From assembly GCA_903847605.1 (NCBI GenBank), contig CAINED010000033.1, forward strand, positions 62,001 to 126,000: a DNA stretch of 64,000 nucleotides, in the 5' to 3' direction. The position numbers and the translations under genes were made by a program. This document shows positions 58,878-64,000 of the stretch, piece after piece. The notes under the pieces are model-generated. The model did not search any database. It was not told the DNA's origin and saw only the letters and a program-made list of their open reading frames with translations. Position 1 is the stretch's first letter; each line of letters begins with the position of its first letter. Origin of the DNA: an uncultured Hyphomicrobiales bacterium. Its GTDB lineage: Bacteria; Pseudomonadota; Alphaproteobacteria; Rhizobiales; Beijerinckiaceae.

Positions 58878-60356
58878 ATGAGCGCCGCCGACCAAAGCGC
58901 CCCTGTCGCAACCATCACAACCGGATCATTGCGCGGCGAGCGCCGGCAGAATGTCCTCGCCTTCCATGCGGTCCCCTATGCTGCGCCCCCGATTGGCAAT
59001 CTTCGCTTTGGGCCGCCGCAGCCTGTCCGGGAATGGACGGGCATCCGCGATGCGACCTTGCGTGGACCCAGCGCTCCGCAAGGACCATCTCGCCTCGACG
59101 CGGTTATGGGCATCTCGCAATTTGCCCAGAATGAGGATTGTCTCACGGTTTCCGTCTGGACCCCCGCCATCGATGACAAGCGCCGTCCCGTCTTCTTCTG
59201 GCTGCATGGCGGCGCCTACCAGAGCGGCGGCGGCAATCAGGTTTTCTATGACGGCGGCAACTTGGCCGCGGCGGGAGACATGGTCGTCGTCAGCGTGAAC
59301 TATCGCCTCGGCGCGCTCGGCTATCTCTATGTTCCCGGCGCAGAAGCGCCCGCCAATCGCGGCCTGCTCGACCAGATGGCGGCGCTGCAATGGGTGCACG
59401 ACAATATCGCAGCTTTCGGTGGCGACCAGGACAATATCACCGTTGCCGGCCAGTCCGCGGGCGGCGGTTCGACTTTTGCGCTGCTGAGCGTGGCGCAGTC
59501 GCGACGGCTCATCAAGAACGCCGTGCTGCAAAGCGCGCCCGCCGTCATGCTGACGAGGGAAAAGGCCGAGGCCTATTCCGCGCGCTACCACGAAATCGCC
59601 GGCGTCAGGCAAGGCGATCTCGCATCCCTGCGCGCTCTGCCCGCTACGGAAATCGTCGCAGTCCAGCGCAAGCTGCAGATGGAAATCGCGACCAAGGATG
59701 CGCGCAGCATCGCCTTTCAGATGACGGCGGGCGTTTCGCCGTTTGAAGTGGATATGAAGAACATCTTCGAGCGTGGCGACGCGAAGCATATTCCCCTGTT
59801 GATTGGCTCCACGCTGGACGAAGGCCATGCCTGGATGGCGCAGGACGAAGGTCTGCGTGCACAGGACAGTTTCGAAGCAGTGCTGCCCATCGCGCGCGCG
59901 GCCTTCAACGAGGACGGCACAGGTCTTCCGCCGGATCGCAAGACCGCAGCGAAGAAGCCATGGGAATTGCTTTCGGCGATCCTAACTTGGGTGACGTTCG
60001 AGAAAACGGCTTTGAAATATGCCGGCGCGCATATGCAGAACGGCGGCAAGAGCTACGTCTATCGCTTCGACTGGCGGCCGACGTCGGATGCACGCTTTGG
60101 CGCATGCCATTGCATCGAAATTCCCTTCATGTTCGACAATCTGGAGTTCTGGCCCGAGGCGGCGATGGTGGCGGGCTGCGATCCCAAAGCCTTCCGCAAG
60201 CTGGCGACGGCCACGCGCGACAGCTGGATCGCCTTCGCCCGCACGGGAAATCCGCAGACGCCGGCGCTCCCGCAATGGCCGCATTGGGCGCCGGGCCATC
60301 GCGACGTAATGCTGTTCGACGACGAAATCCAAGCCGTTTCAGCGCCTTCCGTCTGA
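58878..60356 (+). CDS. Type B carboxylesterase
   Basis: A 492-residue alpha/beta-hydrolase. The nucleophile elbow is GQSAGGG, the oxyanion block HGGAYQSGGG and the early pattern EDCLTVSVWTP is standard for type B esterases. A candidate catalytic Glu is near GSTLDEGHAW, and the His in FGACHCIEIPFMF. No signal peptide is seen, so it is cytoplasmic. GGAGGAAAGA precedes the ATG. It may release an aromatic acid from an ester for the pathway downstream, which is inference from position. Confidence 0.88.
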   Translation: MSAADQSAPVATITTGSLRGERRQNVLAFHAVPYAAPPIGNLRFGPPQPVREWTGIRDATLRGPSAPQGPSRLDAVMGISQFAQNEDCLTVSVWTPAIDDKRRPVFFWLHGGAYQSGGGNQVFYDGGNLAAAGDMVVVSVNYRLGALGYLYVPGAEAPANRGLLDQMAALQWVHDNIAAFGGDQDNITVAGQSAGGGSTFALLSVAQSRRLIKNAVLQSAPAVMLTREKAEAYSARYHEIAGVRQGDLASLRALPATEIVAVQRKLQMEIATKDARSIAFQMTAGVSPFEVDMKNIFERGDAKHIPLLIGSTLDEGHAWMAQDEGLRAQDSFEAVLPIARAAFNEDGTGLPPDRKTAAKKPWELLSAILTWVTFEKTALKYAGAHMQNGGKSYVYRFDWRPTSDARFGACHCIEIPFMFDNLEFWPEAAMVAGCDPKAFRKLATATRDSWIAFARTGNPQTPALPQWPHWAPGHRDVMLFDDEIQAVSAPSV

Positions 60357-60421
60357 AGTCCGCGAGGCGTTATTAGCCGGGGAGGCCTGAGTAAGGCAGC
60401 CCGTCAGCGGCTTCGCGCCCA

Positions 60422-60438
60422 TTTAGTTTGAACCTAAA
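60422..60438. promoter_or_regulatory. Candidate MarR-type operator
   Basis: TTTAGTTTGAACCTAAA is an imperfect dyad, with 14 of 17 positions symmetric, in an AT-rich patch just upstream of a -35 hexamer. The MarR gene that ends this cluster is a likely regulator. A second AT-rich near-palindrome follows around AAGCTT at 60446. Confidence 0.5.
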
Positions 60439-60448
60439 ATATTTAAGC

Positions 60449-60477
60449 TTGATATTTCGTAGCCGTTTTTGCATACT
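60449..60477 (+). promoter_or_regulatory. Sigma-70-type promoter of the anthraniloyl/salicylyl-CoA hydroxylase gene
   Basis: TTGATA, 17 bases, CATACT on the plus strand, 29 bases before the ATG. It lies just after the candidate MarR-type operator. Confidence 0.6.
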
Positions 60478-60506
60478 GCGTTCACACCTCCGCGGGGGAA
60501 TGCGCC

Positions 60507-62792
60507 ATGAAAGTATTGTGTCTGGGCGGCGGGCCGGCAGGTCTCTACTTCGCGATCTCCATGAAATTGCGCGACAGCGCGCATGATGTGACGGTCCTCG
60601 AACGCAATCGTGCCAACGACACCTTCGGCTGGGGCGTCGTGCTCTCCGACGATGCGCTGAGCCGGATGCAGAAAAACGATCCCGTCAGTACGCAAGCCAT
60701 CCGCAGCCATTTCGCCTATTGGGATGACATCGCCGTCGTGCGTGGCGATGAACGCACGGTATCCGGCGGCCACGGCTTTGCGGGCATCGGACGTAAGCAA
60801 ATCCTCATCCTGTTGCAGGCCCGCGCCCGAGAACTCGGCGTCAATCTGCGCTTTGAAACGGATTTCAAGTCCGCCAGCGAATACAAAAAGGAATACGATC
60901 TCGTCGTCGGTTGCGACGGCATCAATTCTCTGGTGCGGCGCGAATTCGCCGATGTTTTCAAGCCCGACATCGACACGCGCCTGTGCAAATTCATCTGGCT
61001 CGGCACGCATCAGAAGTTCGACGACGCCTTCACCTTCATTTTCGAAAAGACCGAGCACGGCTGGGTCTGGGCGCATGCCTATCAATTCGATAAGGATACC
61101 GCGACCTTCATCGTCGAATGCCTCCCGGAGACATGGGACCGCTTCGGCTTCGAACGCATGTCGAAGGAGGAAAATGTCGCGGCATGCGAGCGCATCTTCG
61201 CAAAACATCTGAGCGGCCATAGCCTCATATCGAATGCAGCACACCTGCGCGGTTCAGCGGTGTGGATTCAGTTTCCGCGCGTACTCTGTGAGCGCTGGTA
61301 TCATGAGAATGTGGTGCTCATGGGCGATGCCGCGGCGACAGCGCATTTCTCGATCGGTTCCGGTTCGCGCCTTGCCTTCGACAGCGCTATCGCGCTGGCC
61401 GAATATATTCATTCGGAACCGACGATGGAGAAAGCCTTCGAACGCTATCAGGCCGAGCGGCGGCTCGAAGTCCTGCGTCTGCAATCTGCCGCGCGCAATT
61501 CGCTGGAATGGTTCGAGGAAGTCGAACGCTATCTGCCGATGCCGCAGCGCCAGTTTGCCTACTCTCTGTTGACGCGCAGCCAGCGCATCTCGCACGAGAA
61601 TTTGCGCCTGCGCGATCCCAAATGGCTGCGCGAAACCGAAGACTGGTTTCAGCTGGCGGCGGGCGGGGAGAAGGGCCGCGCGCCGATGTTCGCGCCGTTC
61701 AAACTGCGCGACATGAACCTCGTCAATCGCGTCGTGGTATCGCCCATGGCGCAATATAAAGCCATCGATGGCTGCCCGACCGACTGGCACTTTGCGCATT
61801 ATGCCGAACGCGCCAAGGGCGGCGCCGGACTTCTCTATACCGAGATGACCTGCGTCTCTCCAGAAGGTCGCATCACGCCGGGCTGCCCCGGCCTTTATGC
61901 GCCCGGGCACGAGGTGGCATGGAAGCGTCTCGTCGATTTCGTACATGCGGAAACGCCGGCGAAGATCTGCTGCCAGATCGGTCATTCCGGCCGCAAGGGC
62001 TCGACCCAACTCGGCTGGGAAAAGATGGACGCGCCGCTTGCAAGCGGCAACTGGCCAGTGCTTTCGGCTTCAGCGATCCCGTGGTCGCCGGGCAATGCCA
62101 TTCCCAGGGCGATGGATCGCAACGACATGGATGCCGTGATGGCGCAATTCGTGGCGGCTGCGAAAATGGCCGAGCGCGCAGGCTTCGACATGATCGAGTT
62201 GCACGCGGCGCACGGTTACCTCATCTCCAGTTTCATTTCGCCGCTTTCGAACAGGCGCGATGACACCTATGGCGGCTCGCTTGAAAATCGCATGCGTTTT
62301 CCGCTGGAAGTATTTGCGGCCATGCGCACCGTCTGGCCTGCGAAAAAGCCTATGTCCGTGCGCATATCCGCGAGCGACTGGATTGGCGAAGACGGCGTAA
62401 CACCGCTGGAAGCCGTCGAAATCGCGCGCATGTTCAAGGCATCCGGCGCCGACATTATCGACGTCTCGGCGGGCCAGACTAGCACGGATGCAAAGCCCGT
62501 TTATGGGCGCATGTTCCAGACTCCTTTCTCCGATCAAATCCGCAATGAAGCCGGCATCGCGACCATGGCCGTCGGCAACATCTACGAAGCCGACCATGTG
62601 AATTCCATTCTCATGGCGGGGCGCGCCGATCTCGTTTGCCTCGCGCGGCCGCACCTCGCCGATCCCTACTGGACGCTGCATGCCGCATTGCAACTCGGCG
62701 ACCACGCAACGCAATGGCCTCTGCCCTATCTCGCCGGGCGCGATCAGGCGCAGCGTCTCGCCAGCCGCGCTCAAGAAAACTACAGGGTATGA
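60507..62792 (+). CDS. Bifunctional flavoprotein: anthraniloyl-CoA / salicylyl-CoA 5-hydroxylase type
   Basis: A 761-residue two-domain protein. Residues 1-370 form a class A FAD monooxygenase ([30 protein letters not shown] and [25 protein letters not shown]). Residues 390-761 form an old-yellow-enzyme FMN domain ([51 protein letters not shown]). This fusion is found in 2-aminobenzoyl-CoA monooxygenase/reductase and salicylyl-CoA 5-hydroxylase, both CoA-dependent aromatic routes. The CoA ligase expected to feed it is not in view and may lie past the window. Confidence 0.92.
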   Translation: MKVLCLGGGPAGLYFAISMKLRDSAHDVTVLERNRANDTFGWGVVLSDDALSRMQKNDPVSTQAIRSHFAYWDDIAVVRGDERTVSGGHGFAGIGRKQILILLQARARELGVNLRFETDFKSASEYKKEYDLVVGCDGINSLVRREFADVFKPDIDTRLCKFIWLGTHQKFDDAFTFIFEKTEHGWVWAHAYQFDKDTATFIVECLPETWDRFGFERMSKEENVAACERIFAKHLSGHSLISNAAHLRGSAVWIQFPRVLCERWYHENVVLMGDAAATAHFSIGSGSRLAFDSAIALAEYIHSEPTMEKAFERYQAERRLEVLRLQSAARNSLEWFEEVERYLPMPQRQFAYSLLTRSQRISHENLRLRDPKWLRETEDWFQLAAGGEKGRAPMFAPFKLRDMNLVNRVVVSPMAQYKAIDGCPTDWHFAHYAERAKGGAGLLYTEMTCVSPEGRITPGCPGLYAPGHEVAWKRLVDFVHAETPAKICCQIGHSGRKGSTQLGWEKMDAPLASGNWPVLSASAIPWSPGNAIPRAMDRNDMDAVMAQFVAAAKMAERAGFDMIELHAAHGYLISSFISPLSNRRDDTYGGSLENRMRFPLEVFAAMRTVWPAKKPMSVRISASDWIGEDGVTPLEAVEIARMFKASGADIIDVSAGQTSTDAKPVYGRMFQTPFSDQIRNEAGIATMAVGNIYEADHVNSILMAGRADLVCLARPHLADPYWTLHAALQLGDHATQWPLPYLAGRDQAQRLASRAQENYRV

Positions 62793-63535
62793 CGATGGCC
62801 CTTGAAGGAAAACGTGTGCTGGTCACGGGCGGCGGCTCCGGCCTCGGCGCCGATCTCGCGCGCGGTTTTGCCGAAGCGGGCGCGAATGTCATCATATCGG
62901 GGCGACGCGTTTATGCGCTGGAACAGGTCGCCGCCGCGCACGAACGCATCGGTCATGTCGTGGCGGATGTCGCCGACGAGTCGAGCGTCATCGCGATGTA
63001 CGAGAAGATCGGCGCTTGCGACATCGTCATTGCCAATGCCGGCATGGCCACAAGCGTGCCATTTACGCGGATGACCCTGAACGATTGGAACGAAATGCTG
63101 GCCGTCAATCTGACGGGCGTATTCCTGACTCTGCGCGAAGGCTTGCGCCGAATGAATGGTTGGGGCCGCCTGATATCCATTGCTTCCACCGCCGGCCTCA
63201 AGGGCTATCCCTATGTCGCGCATTACACGGCTTCGAAACACGGCGTTGTTGGCCTCACGCGCGCGCTTGCGCTGGAAGTCGCCCGCAAGGACATTACAGT
63301 GAATGCCCTCTGCCCCGGCTTTCTCGACACGGAAATGACGGAGCGATCGATCGAAAACATCGTGCAGAAAACCGGGCGCACACGCGAAGCTGCTTTATCG
63401 GCGCTCACCGGCTCTAATCCTCAGGCGCGTCTGGTTTCGCCAGCGGAAGTGACTGCGGCGGCGCTCTGGCTTTGCGGTCCGAACTCCGACTCCATCAACG
63501 GGCAAGCAATCGCCATAGCCGGAGGCGAAATATGA
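62789..63535 (+). CDS. Short-chain dehydrogenase/reductase
   Basis: A 248-residue classical [11 protein letters not shown] cofactor motif, NAGMATS, catalytic Ser in [10 protein letters not shown], Tyr/Lys in HYTASKHG, and a [10 protein letters not shown] tail. The Arg in SGRR after strand 2 favours NADP. It overlaps the hydroxylase stop as ATGA and the MarR start the same way, so the three are coupled. In known CoA-dependent anthranilate and salicylate routes, a dehydrogenase of this type follows the hydroxylase. Confidence 0.85.
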   Translation: MTMALEGKRVLVTGGGSGLGADLARGFAEAGANVIISGRRVYALEQVAAAHERIGHVVADVADESSVIAMYEKIGACDIVIANAGMATSVPFTRMTLNDWNEMLAVNLTGVFLTLREGLRRMNGWGRLISIASTAGLKGYPYVAHYTASKHGVVGLTRALALEVARKDITVNALCPGFLDTEMTERSIENIVQKTGRTREAALSALTGSNPQARLVSPAEVTAAALWLCGPNSDSINGQAIAIAGGEI

Positions 63536-64000
63536 AAAAGCCTTCGCGCGCCACTAGCCTTTCGAAGCGCCGGCTGCGCAACTGGATCAATCTGATCGGC
63601 GTGACGCGCAGGACGGAGAACCATCTGCGCGAATATCTTCGCGTGCATCATGCAACGACCTTGCCGCGATTCGATGTGATGGCCGCGCTCTGGCGCAAAC
63701 CCAAAGGCGTGACCATGACCGAGCTCAGCCGAATGCTGCTGGTCTCCAACGGAAACTCGTCCACGGTCGTCGATCGTCTCGTCAGGGAGGGATTGGCGAA
63801 ACGCATGCCTTCGGAAAGAGACCGCCGCACGATTTACGTGGCGCTGACGCCTGAGGGTACCGCGCAATTCGCGACAATGGCCGAGGGCCACGAAGCCGAA
63901 GTCGATCGCCTCTTTGCAAATCTCGATGCAAACGATCTCGACCAACTCGATGAAATTCTCTCGCGCGCCAACGACAAGGCGCAATCCTTAGGAGCCGCCG
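63532..64000 (+). CDS. MarR-family transcriptional regulator (3' end outside window)
   Basis: At least 156 residues; the frame has no stop by the window end. The winged helix is clear: VMAALWRKPKGVTMTELSRMLLVSNGNSSTVVDRLVREGLAKRMPSERDRRTIYVALTPEG, the MarR recognition helix and wing with the DRR pair. The gene overlaps the SDR stop by 4 bases. MarR proteins of such clusters often sense the CoA ester or free acid and repress the pathway. A fitting operator lies before the hydroxylase. Confidence 0.9.
   Translation, partial: MKKPSRATSLSKRRLRNWINLIGVTRRTENHLREYLRVHHATTLPRFDVMAALWRKPKGVTMTELSRMLLVSNGNSSTVVDRLVREGLAKRMPSERDRRTIYVALTPEGTAQFATMAEGHEAEVDRLFANLDANDLDQLDEILSRANDKAQSLGAA

Overview
The window reads as chromosomal DNA of a high-GC alphaproteobacterium, most likely in the Hyphomicrobiales (Rhizobiales). 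The evidence is a complete ccoNOQPGHIS (fixNOQP-GHIS) set under a FixK/FNR-type box, a DUF992 protein, many Bug/TctC-type binding proteins, and Rhizobiales-style palindromic dispersed repeats. I could not run any search, so the genus is open. Two AT-richer patches (11.4-12.2 kb and 31.5-32.7 kb) and an orphan immunity-like gene (46.4-47.1 kb) look acquired.

Layout. 0-1.6 kb: 3' part of a thiamine-diphosphate (ThDP) enzyme. 1.6-9.7 kb: one minus-strand operon for cbb3 oxidase and its maturation (ccoN, O, Q, P, G, H, I, S), preceded by a perfect TTGAT-N4-ATCAA box. 9.9-11.1 kb: ligAB, an extradiol dioxygenase. 11.4-12.5 kb: trypsin-fold protein and an orphan ParD-like antitoxin. 12.6-14.3 kb: KDPG aldolase and shikimate dehydrogenase. 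14.4-15.8 kb: a TRAP-type binding protein alone behind a TPP riboswitch and a clear promoter. 15.8-24 kb: EF-G-like GTPase, aspartate aminotransferase, GT87-type membrane protein and small membrane or secreted proteins. 23.8-28 kb: amino-acid permease downstream of three tandem paralogous proteins that have a SAM-methyltransferase core and twin-arginine-like signal peptides. 28-34.4 kb: uvrB carrying a palindromic repeat pair in frame inside its C-terminus, more copies of that repeat, a GIY-YIG protein, a clear DpnI homologue, a second protein with the repeat in frame, and tRNA-Gln(TTG) and tRNA-Pro(CGG).

34.4-46 kb: aromatic-acid metabolism and transport. UbiD decarboxylase, Bug protein, CYP199-like P450 and SDR form one operon. 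A TauE/SafE exporter, a copper-handling pair, a metallo-beta-lactamase-fold hydrolase, a second ThDP enzyme with its own Bug protein, and an rtcA remnant follow. 46.4-49.3 kb: Imm11-like protein, PBP4-type carboxypeptidase and a divergent L,D-transpeptidase. 49.5-58.8 kb: nine tightly packed minus-strand genes (ABC importer, aminotransferase, two flavoproteins, Bug protein, SDR) that look like one catabolic operon of unknown substrate. 58.9-64 kb: divergent plus-strand genes for a carboxylesterase, an anthraniloyl/salicylyl-CoA hydroxylase of the flavoprotein-plus-OYE type, an SDR and a MarR regulator cut by the window end.

Taken together the window suggests a free-living aerobe able to respire at low oxygen and to scavenge and break down aromatic acids. 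CYP199-type O-demethylation or hydroxylation could feed 4-hydroxylated benzoates and protocatechuate to the LigAB ring-cleavage enzyme, and the CoA-dependent anthranilate/salicylate route at the right end is a separate pathway.
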